A DNA stretch of 64,000 nucleotides from Bowmanella dokdonensis (GCF_017254865.1 NZ_JAFKCV010000014.1:42032-106031); one strand, 5' to 3'; numbered from the stretch's first letter, positions 25,967 through 35,585 are shown. Notes: generated by a model from the letters alone, not told the origin. Translations and numbers: made by a program.

Positions 25967-28900
25967 ATGAAGACCTTACTCAAAACCGCTTTTGCGGCGT
26001 CGTTAGTGCTGTCCTGCGCGCAAGTGCTGGCACAGGACAAAGAAGATGACGCTGCCGATAAGCCCCTGTTCAGCAGCAAAACCTTTGAAGCCATGGAGCT
26101 TCGTAACATCGGTCCGGCCTATATGTCAGGCCGTATTGCTGATATCGAAGTGGATCAAAAGGATCCCTCCACCTGGTACGTTGCCGTTGGATCCGGCGGC
26201 ATCTGGAAAACAGAAAACGCAGGTACCACCTGGACCCCGGTTTTTGATAAGCAGGCGGTGTATTCCACTGGCGACGTCACTATTGACCCGAACAACTCCG
26301 ACATAATCTGGGTGGGAACAGGAGAAAATAACGGCGGTCGTCATATTGGCTTTGGTGATGGCGTATACAAATCCATAGATGGCGGCAAAAACTGGCAGAA
26401 CATGGGGCTGAAAAAGTCAGAGCATATTTCAGACATCCTTGTTCATCCTCAAGACTCGGATACAGTGTGGGTGGCTGCCCAGGGTCCATTGTGGACCGGT
26501 GGCGGCGAGCGCGGGTTATACAAAACAACCGATGGCGGTGAAAACTGGGAACTGGTGCTCAAGACTGCAGACGAGTGGACAGGCGTCACATCGCTGCTGA
26601 TGGATCCGCGCAATCCAGACAAACTTTACGCGGCCACCTGGTCCCGCCAGAGAAAGATTGAAGCCTATGTAGGAACAGGACCGGGCGCCGGCATCCATAC
26701 CTCAGACGATGGGGGGAAAACCTGGACGAAACTCAAAACCGGGTTACCAGAGGGTAATTTAGGCAAGATCGGCATGGCCATCTCTCCCACTAACCCCGAT
26801 GTGTTGTATGCCACCATAGAAACTGACAACCGCAAAGGGGGCTTCTATCGTTCGGCCAACCGGGGGGCGAGCTGGGAAAAAATGTCTGACGAAGTCGGTG
26901 GCGGCACCGGCCCCCATTACTATCAGGAAATCTTTGCCGATCAACACCAGTTCGACCGTGTCTATATTGCCAGCAACTACAGCAAAGTGTCTGATGACGG
27001 AGGCAAAACCTGGACCCCCATTAATAACAAACGTAAACACGTGGATGACCATGCAATGGCTTTCCACCCCACCGATCCGGACTTTGTCCTGATCGGCTCG
27101 GACGGCGGCATTTACATGTCTCACGATCGCATGCAGAACTGGCGCTTTATGGCAAACCTGCCACTTGCCCAGTTTTATAAAGTCGCACTCGATGATGCCC
27201 AACCCTTTTACACCGTATATGGAGGGACTCAGGACAACTCCACCCAGGGCGGGCCGTCCCGCACTGACCGCACAGAGGGCATTAAAAACAAAGATTGGTT
27301 CCTGACCTTAGGGGGTGACGGGCATCAACCAGCCACTGAACCGGGCAACCCCGATATACTCTATTCACAATGGCAGCAAGGTAACCTGAACCGCCATGAC
27401 CGCTCCACAGGTGAGAATGTGTATATCAAACCACAACCCCGCCCTGGTGAACCGGCTGAACGTTTCAACTGGGATGCCCCTATCAACGTCTCTGCGCACG
27501 ATCCGAAACGCTTGTATTTTGCCTCACAACGGGTCTGGCGTTCCGATGATCGGGGAGACAGCTGGATGCCAGTTTCAGGCGATCTGACCAAAAATGGCAA
27601 TCGCATGCACACGCCAATGATGGGCCGCACCTGGTCAGTGGAAGCAGGCTGGGATCTGTATGCCATGTCAGAATTTCATACCATCGCCAATTTTGCCGAA
27701 AGCCCAGTTGACGAAAACATTCTGTGGGTTGGCACCGACGACGGGCTGATCCAGGTCACCACCGACGGCGGCAAAAACTGGAAAAAAATTGACCTGGGTA
27801 AAGTCAAAGGCGTGCCTGCAACGGCCTACGTCAACGACATTCGCGCTGACCTGTTCGATCCCAACACTGTCTATGTGGCGCTGGATAACCACAAATACGG
27901 CGACTTTAAGCCTTACCTCATCAAATCAACCGATCTGGGTAAGAAGTGGACGTCTTTGGCAGAAGATCTGCCCGACCAGCACCTGGTATGGCGAATCGTT
28001 CAGGACCATGTCAATAAAGACCTGCTGTTTATCGGTACTGAATTTGGCGTGTTTTTTACCGTTGATGGCGGTAAAAAATGGTTGGAGCTCAGTGGCGGCA
28101 TCCCCACCATCTCTACCCGCGATGTGCAAATCCAGCGTCGTGAAAACGACCTGGTGGCGGGCACATTCGGGCGCGGCATTTACATCCTGGATGACTATGC
28201 CCCGCTGCGTCAGTTGACCGAAAAAGCCATGGAAAACGAGGCCCTGTTATTTGCCCCGAGTCGACCGGTCAAATGGTTCCGACTGGACGACAATCACAGC
28301 GAAACAGACGGCGATGATCGTTTCGCGGCGAAAAATCCAGAGCACGGCGCCACCCTCACCTATTTCCTCAGGGAAAGCTTGTTGACAGCCAAAGAGCAGC
28401 GTCAGGAGGCTGAGAAGAAAATGGTCAAAGAGGAAAAGTATCCCAGGTATCCGAGCTGGGAAGCCATTGAGGCGGAAAACCAGGAAGCCAAACCGGCCGT
28501 TTACATTGAAATCACCGATCCATCAGGCAGATTCGTCAATCGTGTGGAAGGAAAAACCAAAAAAGGTATCCACCGCATTACCTGGGATATGACCTACGCG
28601 AAACTGAGCGCTGTCACAAACGCAGAGGAAGATTCCTCGCCCTGGCACCCGATGGGTAAAGGCTTGATGGCGGCGCCAGGCCAATATACCGCCACACTCT
28701 ACAAACGTGAGGGTAGCAAGATTTCGCAACTCACTGAGCCGGTGCAGTTTGAATTGCAACCGATTTACCAGGGGACGTTACCTGGGTTAACCCAGCAGGA
28801 AGTACTGCAGTTTGGCAAAGATATCGTCGCTGCAGAGAGACGTTCTTCAGCTATCACGCAAGTACTGAAAGAGTTGGAAGAGAAAATGAAAGCGATCCGC

Positions 28901-29254
28901 ACTGCGCTTAATCGCACACCCGGCGACATTGCCGCACTGGAAAAACAGTACGCCGATATCCAAAGTGAATTGAATGGGATTAACTTTGAACTCAATGGTC
29001 TGGAGTCAAGAGAACGGATGGGCATTAAGCCGGCCAATGTCTCCAGCAGATTGAACTATGCCATGTCTGCCCTGCGCTCCTCTTACGGTCCGACCAAGCA
29101 GCACCGCGAACAGTTCGATTACGCCCTGGAAGGACTCAATGCGATCAGCAAACGCGTGCTGGCCGTGCAGGAAAAGGCCATTCCAAATCTGCAAAAGGCG
29201 ATAGTGGAGGCCAACGGTCCCTGGACCATGGGTACACCGGTGATGACCGAGTAA
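25967..29254 (+). CDS. Exported BNR/sortilin-like beta-propeller protein
   Basis: Protein of 1095 residues; the ATG at 25967 follows GAGG by 6 bases, whereas a TTG 12 bases upstream lacks a site. The signal peptide ends near 'VLAQD'. At least nine Asp-box repeats of the form S/T-x-D-x-G-x-x-W are visible ('SIDGGKNW', 'TTDGGENW', 'SDDGGKTW' and so on), giving the ten-bladed or double-propeller fold of VPS10/BNR 'glycosyl hydrolase' proteins. After about residue 750 the sequence changes to a helical region with a coiled coil ('ALEKQYADIQSELNGINFEL', near 990). Enzymatic activity is not established for this family. It ends at a clear terminator. Confidence 0.85.
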   Translation: MKTLLKTAFAASLVLSCAQVLAQDKEDDAADKPLFSSKTFEAMELRNIGPAYMSGRIADIEVDQKDPSTWYVAVGSGGIWKTENAGTTWTPVFDKQAVYSTGDVTIDPNNSDIIWVGTGENNGGRHIGFGDGVYKSIDGGKNWQNMGLKKSEHISDILVHPQDSDTVWVAAQGPLWTGGGERGLYKTTDGGENWELVLKTADEWTGVTSLLMDPRNPDKLYAATWSRQRKIEAYVGTGPGAGIHTSDDGGKTWTKLKTGLPEGNLGKIGMAISPTNPDVLYATIETDNRKGGFYRSANRGASWEKMSDEVGGGTGPHYYQEIFADQHQFDRVYIASNYSKVSDDGGKTWTPINNKRKHVDDHAMAFHPTDPDFVLIGSDGGIYMSHDRMQNWRFMANLPLAQFYKVALDDAQPFYTVYGGTQDNSTQGGPSRTDRTEGIKNKDWFLTLGGDGHQPATEPGNPDILYSQWQQGNLNRHDRSTGENVYIKPQPRPGEPAERFNWDAPINVSAHDPKRLYFASQRVWRSDDRGDSWMPVSGDLTKNGNRMHTPMMGRTWSVEAGWDLYAMSEFHTIANFAESPVDENILWVGTDDGLIQVTTDGGKNWKKIDLGKVKGVPATAYVNDIRADLFDPNTVYVALDNHKYGDFKPYLIKSTDLGKKWTSLAEDLPDQHLVWRIVQDHVNKDLLFIGTEFGVFFTVDGGKKWLELSGGIPTISTRDVQIQRRENDLVAGTFGRGIYILDDYAPLRQLTEKAMENEALLFAPSRPVKWFRLDDNHSETDGDDRFAAKNPEHGATLTYFLRESLLTAKEQRQEAEKKMVKEEKYPRYPSWEAIEAENQEAKPAVYIEITDPSGRFVNRVEGKTKKGIHRITWDMTYAKLSAVTNAEEDSSPWHPMGKGLMAAPGQYTATLYKREGSKISQLTEPVQFELQPIYQGTLPGLTQQEVLQFGKDIVAAERRSSAITQVLKELEEKMKAIRTALNRTPGDIAALEKQYADIQSELNGINFELNGLESRERMGIKPANVSSRLNYAMSALRSSYGPTKQHREQFDYALEGLNAISKRVLAVQEKAIPNLQKAIVEANGPWTMGTPVMTE

Positions 29255-29280
29255 ACCTTAACCCTTACCTGCAAACCAAA

Positions 29281-29310
29281 CGGCACCTCAATAAAGGTGC
29301 CGTTTTTTTT
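29281..29310 (+). terminator. Rho-independent terminator after the BNR gene
   Basis: Perfect 7-bp stem CGGCACC/GGTGCCG with an 8-base loop followed by eight T residues, 27 bp after the stop codon. A textbook intrinsic terminator. Confidence 0.93.
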
Positions 29311-29460
29311 AATTGCGAAGGTTTAGTGCGCCGAAGTTAAAACGGCCACAGAGACCTGTGGCGACTCAGTAAAGCTTATGGGGTGAAATTACGCTGAGTG
29401 GCCCACACAGATGCAACCGGCTGCTTAAGGCTCTGCAGACGGTGCCGAACAGAAGGTCAA

Positions 29461-29480
29461 GGGTGCCTGCGCAGGCACCC
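29461..29480. repeat. Perfect 20-bp palindrome near the DUF6058-like 3' end
   Basis: GGGTGCCTGCGCAGGCACCC is fully self-complementary. It lies 19 bp after the stop of the minus-strand gene and may serve as its transcript-end hairpin, although no long T-run follows. A shorter hairpin CCACAG/CTGTGG lies about 110 bp away. Confidence 0.5.
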
Positions 29481-29498
29481 AACTGAGGCAGGTTTGTG

Positions 29499-30131
29499 TC
29501 ATGGCGTTTCCAACCGCCCTGCCAGGTACCTCTCCCTGGAACTCCCCGGGTACTCATGGCTTGGAAAAGGCGCACAGGCCTTGTCCAGTAACGCATAGGC
29601 CCTTTCCAGTATGCCTGACACTGTGGCTTGCAAAGCCGCATCGGGTTGCCCCGCTGTCAACTCCTCAATAATGGCAATAGCCAGCTCCTTATCGACAATT
29701 TCTTCCACCCGGCCGGTTTGGGTGCAAAGCCCGTAGGTGCCCTGTAGAAAATGCCGCCATTCCTGGGAAATATGGCCGCAAAGCTGCTGATTAAAGCACC
29801 GGCTTGATGTGTTAAACCCTTGCTTGCGCCGTTGCCCAAGTTGATTCTCATATATTTGCGCAAAGATCCCAAAAGCCTGCTCGGCATCGGCGACTTTTGT
29901 CAGCAAACGCAGCCATGACAATGTGTACCTGGCATGGAACAACAATTGTTGGGTCTCCCGGTGTTCGACCAGCACAGAATGACAGACCAGGCTCAGATCT
30001 AACCGGTAAGAAGCCTGAGGCGCCATGCCGCGCTTCTGCCATTGCCGCAATTGGTCTTGGCTACAACCCGCGCCGGCCAGTAACTGTTCCTCCGTCAGAT
30101 AGCGACGTTGCAGATACTCAAGCAGGCTCAT
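29499..30131 (-). CDS. DUF6058-like protein with MerR-like N-terminus
   Basis: About 210 residues if started at '[18 protein letters not shown]' (30131); the frame is open upstream but that part overlaps the ABM gene. The N-terminal 'YLTEEQLLAGAGCSQDQLRQWQKRGMAP' looks like the helix-turn-helix head of MerR-type regulators, followed by an all-helical part. The layout matches my memory of DUF6058, a family linked to natural-product gene sets, but this is not certain. It overlaps the ABM gene by 14 bp and is the last gene of the trio NIPSNAP-ABM-this. It may sense or process the small molecule handled by the other two. DNA binding is untested. Confidence 0.6.
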   Translation of the reverse strand: MSLLEYLQRRYLTEEQLLAGAGCSQDQLRQWQKRGMAPQASYRLDLSLVCHSVLVEHRETQQLLFHARYTLSWLRLLTKVADAEQAFGIFAQIYENQLGQRRKQGFNTSSRCFNQQLCGHISQEWRHFLQGTYGLCTQTGRVEEIVDKELAIAIIEELTAGQPDAALQATVSGILERAYALLDKACAPFPSHEYPGSSRERYLAGRLETP

Positions 30132-30486
30132 GACCATTCTCGCCGCGATGCGCAGCCTGGCTGTCGAACGGGGCTTGAGAGCGCTCCTGCATGCTGTAAT
30201 CACGTTGGATCCTGGCCACCCGCAGACGGTAACGGGCAAACAATCCGTTACGCCCCTGAGCCTGCGCCAGGCGGTGGGACGGCAGATTTCGCCAGGCCGC
30301 TACGGCCTGCTCGTCACGCCAGAAAGACAAGGATAAGTAATGTCCCGGCTGGCTGAGGCTTGCAAAACGTTCCACTGAGATAAAACCATCCACTGTGCTC
30401 AATTCAGCTTTGAGTTGCTCTGCCAGGGCCAGATAGTCGTCCATGCATCCCGGATTGGGCGCCAGTTCAAAGATAACGGCCAGCAT
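30118..30486 (-). CDS. Antibiotic biosynthesis monooxygenase (ABM) domain protein
   Basis: Small ferredoxin-fold protein of 122 residues. The pattern '[29 protein letters not shown]' followed by '[34 protein letters not shown]' is the classic ABM/YgiN layout. Family members include cofactor-free monooxygenases acting on quinone-like compounds and heme-degrading enzymes, but many have no known reaction. It overlaps the NIPSNAP gene by 20 bp upstream and the DUF6058-like gene by 14 bp downstream, so all three are translationally coupled. The C-terminal 25 residues are polar and probably disordered. Confidence 0.82.
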   Translation of the reverse strand: MLAVIFELAPNPGCMDDYLALAEQLKAELSTVDGFISVERFASLSQPGHYLSLSFWRDEQAVAAWRNLPSHRLAQAQGRNGLFARYRLRVARIQRDYSMQERSQAPFDSQAAHRGENGHEPA

Positions 30487-30829
30487 GGCTGTGCTCTCCT
30501 GTGGCTAAAAGCTTTAAATAGCTTTGGGGTTCGGCCTGCAAAAAGGTCCGATACTCTTGCAGAATAAAACGCTCTTTCTGCGCAAAGGTAAAATTGGCCC
30601 GGGCTTCGCTGTTCTGCATCAGGCGCTGTCGATAGGCCTCGTAATCGGCCAGGCTGTCAAAGCTCACCAGTCCCCAGCCTTCGCAATTGGTGCCTTCATG
30701 GGGAAGAAAATAGCCGAGCAGCCTGCCGCCACAGGCAGGGATAATATCCGCCCACTTTTCGGCGTAGTGGCGAAACGCTTCCAGCTTGAAGGGGTCGAGT
30801 TGATAACGAATAAAGCAGGTCAGGGTCAT
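30467..30829 (-). CDS. NIPSNAP family protein
   Basis: Ferredoxin-like alpha+beta protein of 120 residues. '[31 protein letters not shown]' then '[32 protein letters not shown]' and '[12 protein letters not shown]' are characteristic of NIPSNAP proteins, structurally related to ABM monooxygenases. It is the first gene of a tightly overlapping three-gene unit and is divergent from an ArsR-type regulator with a spacer of only about 70 bp, so that regulator probably controls it. Function unknown; pairing of NIPSNAP and ABM folds suggests a heterodimer or two steps on one small molecule. Confidence 0.85.
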   Translation of the reverse strand: MTLTCFIRYQLDPFKLEAFRHYAEKWADIIPACGGRLLGYFLPHEGTNCEGWGLVSFDSLADYEAYRQRLMQNSEARANFTFAQKERFILQEYRTFLQAEPQSYLKLLATGEHSHAGRYL

Positions 30830-30900
30830 GGCTTGTCTCCTTATGGGTTTTGCGGCAGTCTAGCTTACTGAAAACTTAATGCTTCGATGGGCATCGAACT

Positions 30901-31593
30901 ATGCAAACCGGATCACCTTCCCTGCCCCAGGTAGCCGCGCTGATAGGCGAGCCCGCCCGGGCCAGCATGCTCACGGCTTTGATGGCCGGCAAGGCCCTGA
31001 CAGCTACCGAGCTGGCGCTGGCGGCGGACATAAGTTGCCAAACGGCCAGCAGCCATCTGGCCAAGCTGGTCGGCGCCGGGCTGCTGCAGGTGCTCAAGCA
31101 AGGCCGGCATAAATATTTTCGCCTGCGGGACGGTCAGGTGGCCGGATTGATTGAAACCATGCTGAACCTGTCCATCAGCCTGCTGCCGGTTAATATCCGC
31201 ACCGGCCCGCCGGATCCGGCGCTTCGCCGCGCGCGCATCTGCTATGACCACCTGGCCGGCGAACTGGGCGTCAGGCTTTATCAGGGGCTGCAGCAGGCCG
31301 AATTCATTGACGAACGGGACGCCCAGGCCAGTGTTACCGAAAAGGGCAAAGCGTTTTTTCAGGAAAAGGGTTGTGATCTCAGCGCACTTGAACGGCGAAA
31401 ACGGCCCCTGTGCAGGGCGTGCCTGGACTGGAGTGAGCGTAGCCACCACCTGGCCGGCAGCCTGGGACAGTGGCTGCTGGAAGACATACTGACCCGCGAC
31501 TGGGCCAGACGCCAGCCGGACTCCAGGGTGGTCCTCTTAAGCCCGACCGGTGAGAAGGCCCTGTACCGCAATTATCCCCTGGCAAAGCAGTAG
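30901..31593 (+). CDS. ArsR-family winged-helix regulator with C-terminal extension
   Basis: Transcription regulator of 230 residues. Residues about 8-85 form the ArsR winged helix: 'IGEPARASMLTALMAGKALTATELALAADISCQTASSHLAKLVGAGLL' with recognition helix 'CQTASSHLAKLV' and wing 'QGRHKYFRLRDG'. The typical metal-site CxC is absent (a lone Cys sits in the recognition helix), so it is likely not a classical metal sensor. The C-terminal half (about 100-230) is an extra region with a 'CRACLDWSERSHHLAGSLG' motif seen in some larger ArsR-type proteins. It is divergent from the NIPSNAP-ABM-DUF6058 unit and probably controls it. Confidence 0.85.
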   Translation: MQTGSPSLPQVAALIGEPARASMLTALMAGKALTATELALAADISCQTASSHLAKLVGAGLLQVLKQGRHKYFRLRDGQVAGLIETMLNLSISLLPVNIRTGPPDPALRRARICYDHLAGELGVRLYQGLQQAEFIDERDAQASVTEKGKAFFQEKGCDLSALERRKRPLCRACLDWSERSHHLAGSLGQWLLEDILTRDWARRQPDSRVVLLSPTGEKALYRNYPLAKQ

Positions 31594-31651
31594 CCACTCG
31601 GGCGGCTGGCTTCAGCGGGCTTAGCGATCCTTACAGCCAGAGGCCCCGTTA

Positions 31652-32335
31652 TTATCTGTTGGTTAGGTGTTTGGAGGCTTCCCTGACGGTAAGCCCCGAA
31701 AAGCGCACTCTATTGTTCTGCAGGTATTCCTGCACCACCTTTGGAGCCCACTTCGCATAATCGCGCAAAGCCCAGCCGATGGCCTTGCGGATAAAAAATT
31801 CCTGCTCGTCCGCCAGTTGTTCTGCATAAATGCATAACAGGCCAAAGTCGGTTTGTCCCCGCCAGCCCAACTGGTGCAGCATAGCGGCACGGCGCACCCA
31901 GAAGCTGTGGTGACTGACCCAGGCGTCCATCCATGCTGCGCTGTCTGTGGGGGCATGGCGTTTCAGCACCTTGCTGATAACCATGGCCAGACCGTCCACT
32001 GTCTCCCACCAGGGTCGTTCCAGCATCAGGGCCTCAATGGCGGCCAAATCCCGCAATGACAACAGCTTGTACTGCCTGCGCAACATATCCACCGCCGTAT
32101 AACAAAACTCACGCTGGGGCTGGTTCCAAAGCAGTTGAGCCGCCTGCAGTAACTCCCCGGCGCTGAGCCATTTATGTCCGGCCAGGGGCTTGACTGCCTC
32201 ACGGCGCACCGGTGAAGACAACCCCAGAAAGTCAAATTTCCCCCTCAGGTAGGCTTTCATGCTTTCGGCTCTGGATGCATCGGCCAGTGGCCTTAAAGCC
32301 TTTTCCACAATAAGGGCATAATCTTGAGGGTTCAT
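31652..32335 (-). CDS. DNA alkylation repair protein, AlkD-like
   Basis: All-helical HEAT-like repeat protein of about 227 residues. The ATG at 32335 is used; a GTG 12 bases upstream is also open. 'FDFLGLSSPVRREAVKPL', 'WWETVDGLAMVISKVL', 'WVRRAAMLHQL' and 'FIRKAIGWALRDYAKWAPKVVQEYL' are the hallmark stretches of AlkD/AlkC glycosylases, which remove cationic alkylated bases such as 3-methyladenine and 7-methylguanine. The Trp and Asp that form the active cleft are present ('WWETVD'). It is a single gene, with no neighbour related to repair. Confidence 0.88.
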   Translation of the reverse strand: MNPQDYALIVEKALRPLADASRAESMKAYLRGKFDFLGLSSPVRREAVKPLAGHKWLSAGELLQAAQLLWNQPQREFCYTAVDMLRRQYKLLSLRDLAAIEALMLERPWWETVDGLAMVISKVLKRHAPTDSAAWMDAWVSHHSFWVRRAAMLHQLGWRGQTDFGLLCIYAEQLADEQEFFIRKAIGWALRDYAKWAPKVVQEYLQNNRVRFSGLTVREASKHLTNR

Positions 32336-32663
32336 GGCATTGAGCACCGGATTGACAGACCGCCAGTGTCGGGCAAATGACCGGCAATGTCATCTTTCCC
32401 TCATGCCTGCACCCGGCTTATGGATATGAAGGACGCAGCCACGACTGGGCAGCCTGAAGTCATCGCCTGGACAGAGGATGGCGAGGTGCATCCGGCGGAT
32501 CTTGCCGCTCCTGGCAGGATCTCAGTGTGATAATGCAAAGATACCGGGCCTGCTTCTACGACTAATGTCTAAGCCCGTCATTAACTGTTTGACTGGGCAG
32601 CCATACCCTTTACGCCAATAATGAGCTGAAGTAGAAGTAAAGGCTGAAAACGGGGGCTCTATT
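32336..32663. other. Divergent spacer between AlkD-like and chemoreceptor genes
   Basis: An open frame of 36 codons on the plus strand (ATG 32420, stop 32530) has no good ribosome site and no recognisable sequence. I cannot claim it is a gene. The rest should contain the promoters for both neighbours; no sigma-28 motif for the chemoreceptor could be identified. Confidence 0.4.
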
Positions 32664-34226
32664 ATGATTCGAAGCCTGACACCAGTGGCGCCGGTGGCGC
32701 TCGTAACCCTTCTCTGTATGGGCCTGGCATTATGGCTGATACCAGACCAAGTGGTGCGGTTTTTGGTGCTGGCGGTAATTGTGCTTGCAGCCCTGGCGGT
32801 GGCCCATGGAGATAGCCCGGCATCGCCGTTACCGGCCGAAAGCCAACCAACGCAAGGCAAGCTCGACGACACCCTGCATCAACTGGCGCGTAATTCAGGT
32901 GTCAATGCCATCTCCACCGCCGAGTTGAGCTTCGCCATAACCAATCTGCATGAGGTCTTGGCCAATACGGTGGAGAGGCTGGAGCAAGTGGCGCAAAGTT
33001 CTGATGCGGTCAATAAACGGGCACAGGACATTCATCATTTCACCGGCGACGTGGCAGAGGCAGGCGAACAGACCCGCCTGATCAGCGGCCAGGGCCAGCA
33101 GCAGGTACAGTTGCTTTCGCGCGATATCGCCGATGTGGTCCTGGCCAGTCGCCAGGCAGAACAGACGATAGCAGGGTTGCGCGATAAGGCTGAAAAAATC
33201 CGCAGCGTGACCAATGTTATCCAGAGCATTGCCGACCAGACCAACCTGTTGGCCCTGAATGCGGCTATCGAGTCGGCAAGGGCCGGGGAACATGGCCGCG
33301 GATTTGCAGTGGTGGCAGACGAAGTGCGCACCCTGGCCCTGCGCACCTCCACGGCCACGGTGGAAGTAGGCGAATTGGTTGAAGCCATCCACCGGGAAAC
33401 ACAACAGGCGGCGGGGATGATTCACAGTCTGGCCGAGCAGGTTGATCGCCAATCTGACACCAGCCAAATGGTGGCGGACCAGCTAGGGCAGATCGCTAAC
33501 CACGCCGAGGCTGTGGATCAACAGCTTAAGAATATCGCCAGCAGTCTGGGGGAAAACCAGCAGGATCTGGCGCAAAACACCCTGCTGCTGGATTCCCTGA
33601 CCGGGGATCTGAGTTCACAGCAAAAGCAGATGAAGCAGCTTACCGAACGTGCGCAGCGCCTGGAGAGTCAGGCTGAACAATTGCTGGCCCTGCTGGTCAC
33701 CTCGGACGATACTTCTGCCCATCGCAGGATTTACAGCATCGCCGAACAGACCGCCCGGCGGATAGGGCAGCGTCTGGAACAGGCCCTCTCCCAGGGCGAG
33801 CTGACCGAAGCACAGCTATTTTGCAGGGACTACAAACCCGTCAAGGGAATTGTCCTGACCAAGTTCGAGACCCCCTATTCGGCATTTTTTGATCGCATAC
33901 TTCCCGAATACCAGGAACAGGCTTTGAGCAGTGAAAGCCATACTGTCTACGCCATTGCCACCGATCCGAACGGATACGTTGCCAGGCACAACAACGGCTT
34001 TAACCAGCCGCTGACCGGCGATGTCAAAAAGGATATGCTGGGTAACAGATCCCGCCGCATATTTGATGACAAAACCGGCCTGCGTTGCGGTGCCCATACC
34101 CAGCCCCTGTTGCTGCAAACCTATAAACGCGATACAGGGGAGGTCATGCATGATCTCTCTGTCCCCCTGTATGTCAACAACAAGCATTGGGGCGGGTTTC
34201 GCATCGGGTACCGGCCGCTGGACTAA
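32664..34226 (+). CDS. Methyl-accepting chemotaxis protein with C-terminal sensor domain
   Basis: Chemoreceptor of 520 residues. The N-terminus has two adjacent membrane segments (about 8-26 and 30-47) with almost no periplasmic part. The signalling domain follows (about 80-370), with the tip '[25 protein letters not shown]' typical of receptors that bind CheA and CheW. After residue 350 comes an extra cytoplasmic domain with '[28 protein letters not shown]' and '[15 protein letters not shown]', looking like a PAS/Cache-type ligand domain. Thus the sensory part lies after the signalling part, the reverse of the usual order, and points to sensing of an internal cue such as redox state. No che genes are nearby. 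Confidence 0.9.
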   Translation: MIRSLTPVAPVALVTLLCMGLALWLIPDQVVRFLVLAVIVLAALAVAHGDSPASPLPAESQPTQGKLDDTLHQLARNSGVNAISTAELSFAITNLHEVLANTVERLEQVAQSSDAVNKRAQDIHHFTGDVAEAGEQTRLISGQGQQQVQLLSRDIADVVLASRQAEQTIAGLRDKAEKIRSVTNVIQSIADQTNLLALNAAIESARAGEHGRGFAVVADEVRTLALRTSTATVEVGELVEAIHRETQQAAGMIHSLAEQVDRQSDTSQMVADQLGQIANHAEAVDQQLKNIASSLGENQQDLAQNTLLLDSLTGDLSSQQKQMKQLTERAQRLESQAEQLLALLVTSDDTSAHRRIYSIAEQTARRIGQRLEQALSQGELTEAQLFCRDYKPVKGIVLTKFETPYSAFFDRILPEYQEQALSSESHTVYAIATDPNGYVARHNNGFNQPLTGDVKKDMLGNRSRRIFDDKTGLRCGAHTQPLLLQTYKRDTGEVMHDLSVPLYVNNKHWGGFRIGYRPLD

Positions 34227-34243
34227 CCCCGTTTAAGCAGAAC

Positions 34244-35356
34244 TTAAAGGCTTGGACTACCCTGTGCCTCTGTCAGCGGCCGCACATACTCGAGCAGGCT
34301 GACCAGGGTCCTGCCCGGCTCCTCCCAGGGGACCATATGGGCTGAGCGTTCGAACCACACGGCTTTCTTGTAGGGGGCTTCTACCTGCTCCAGCCACTCG
34401 GCAGTCGGCTGGGACGGGGTGGTGTAATCGTGGCGGCCCATAAACATCACCACGGGAATCGGAAAGGCTTCAACCGGCTTGAAATCCACCTGCAAAAATT
34501 CCGGCAATACCCTGCCCAGGGTAAACAAGCTGCCTTTGTTGATGGCGCAGATATCCTGTGCGGAATATTCAGGGGACAGTCTGGGTGCCCCGTAATAATA
34601 TTTGGATTCTGCCCGAAAAGCCGTCAGGCCGCCGTAGAACTGGGCCCATTTTCTGGCCTTGATGATACGCTCGCGGGTGATGGGCTGATCGCCGGGATAA
34701 GGGGCGATGGACTGCAATTCCTCCAGCGCCGGCTGGTTATCATGCAATGTGGCCTGCTGAACCGCATAGTCGAAGCTGACCTCCTCGTTGACCCGGGTAT
34801 TGATGACCTGGCCTATGCCCACATAGGCATGGAACAAGTCCGGCCGTTCCAGCGCCGCCTGCATGCCGACAATAGTACCCCAGCTATGCCCCATCAATAT
34901 CAGCTTTTGCTTGTGATACTTGCTGCGGACGTGCTCTGCAATACTGATTGCATCCTGAACATAGGTGGCAATATGAATAGAATCGCTGATTTCGGCCTCC
35001 TCGGCTTCATTATAGGTTTTGCCCGCCCCGCGCTGATCCCAGGTCACCATGGTGAAATACTCCTCCAGCGGACGCTGGAACTGCCACAAGCTGGGGGTCA
35101 GGGGTGAGGCGGGACCACCATGTACAAACAGGATAATAGGGTTGTCTTTGTCCTGTCCCCGCACGTTCAGCCACTGCTCAACCCCGCCTACCTTAAGCTT
35201 GTATGACGCCTGGACACCATTGGGGGCTTCGATACGCCCCAGATCGGCAATAACCTCTCTGGCTTTTTGATAGGCATCGATATCCGGGCATTGGTCGGCC
35301 CGGGCTATCTGGCAAACTGACAAGCCGAGGGTAATAATCAGTGCGATAGTTTTCAT
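34244..35356 (-). CDS. Exported alpha/beta hydrolase (proline iminopeptidase-like)
   Basis: Protein of 370 residues with signal peptide (to about 'IARA', residue 20). Catalytic triad: nucleophile Ser in 'LILMGHSWGTIVGM' (about 158), Asp in 'MGRHDYTTPS' and His in 'ERSAHMVPWEEP'. The oxyanion 'FVHGGPASPLTPSLWQFQRPLEEYFTMVTWDQRGAGKT' stretch is typical of proline iminopeptidase (S33) and related hydrolases. It may act on N-terminal prolyl peptides in the periplasm, or on esters. It is a single gene, divergent from the flavodoxin gene across a near-perfect palindrome. Confidence 0.85.
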   Translation of the reverse strand: MKTIALIITLGLSVCQIARADQCPDIDAYQKAREVIADLGRIEAPNGVQASYKLKVGGVEQWLNVRGQDKDNPIILFVHGGPASPLTPSLWQFQRPLEEYFTMVTWDQRGAGKTYNEAEEAEISDSIHIATYVQDAISIAEHVRSKYHKQKLILMGHSWGTIVGMQAALERPDLFHAYVGIGQVINTRVNEEVSFDYAVQQATLHDNQPALEELQSIAPYPGDQPITRERIIKARKWAQFYGGLTAFRAESKYYYGAPRLSPEYSAQDICAINKGSLFTLGRVLPEFLQVDFKPVEAFPIPVVMFMGRHDYTTPSQPTAEWLEQVEAPYKKAVWFERSAHMVPWEEPGRTLVSLLEYVRPLTEAQGSPSL

Positions 35357-35464
35357 TATTTTCTCCTTGCATCACATCACAGTCCGTACCGCAAAGATCG
35401 GGCCAATTGCCAACGCCCGTCAGACAGGCGATCCCGACTTGTCCCATTAAGCCACCACTGTTTA

Positions 35465-35485
35465 ACTCACTAATAATTGGTGAGT
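35465..35485. promoter_or_regulatory. Near-perfect 21-bp palindrome, candidate operator
   Basis: Arms ACTCAC/GTGAGT flank the centre (Y)AAT-W-ATT(R). Only the central base and one pair break symmetry. The TAATAAT in the middle could itself serve as a -10 element, so a bound regulator would block transcription. It lies about 100 bp before the flavodoxin start and 110 bp before the alpha/beta hydrolase start, between divergent genes. No regulator gene is adjacent. Confidence 0.5.
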
Positions 35486-35585
35486 CTTACCAGCCACCGG
35501 CCAGGTTTGCCTGAAACTCAGGGGTTGACCTGAACCTTGGTTGAGCTATTACCCTGCCTGCTGTTTCAATTACAGGGGTAGGGTT

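Noticed and set aside
32420..32530. 36-codon plus-strand frame between AlkD-like and chemoreceptor genes
   Set aside because: No ribosome site and no similarity recognised; kept only as a note on the spacer.
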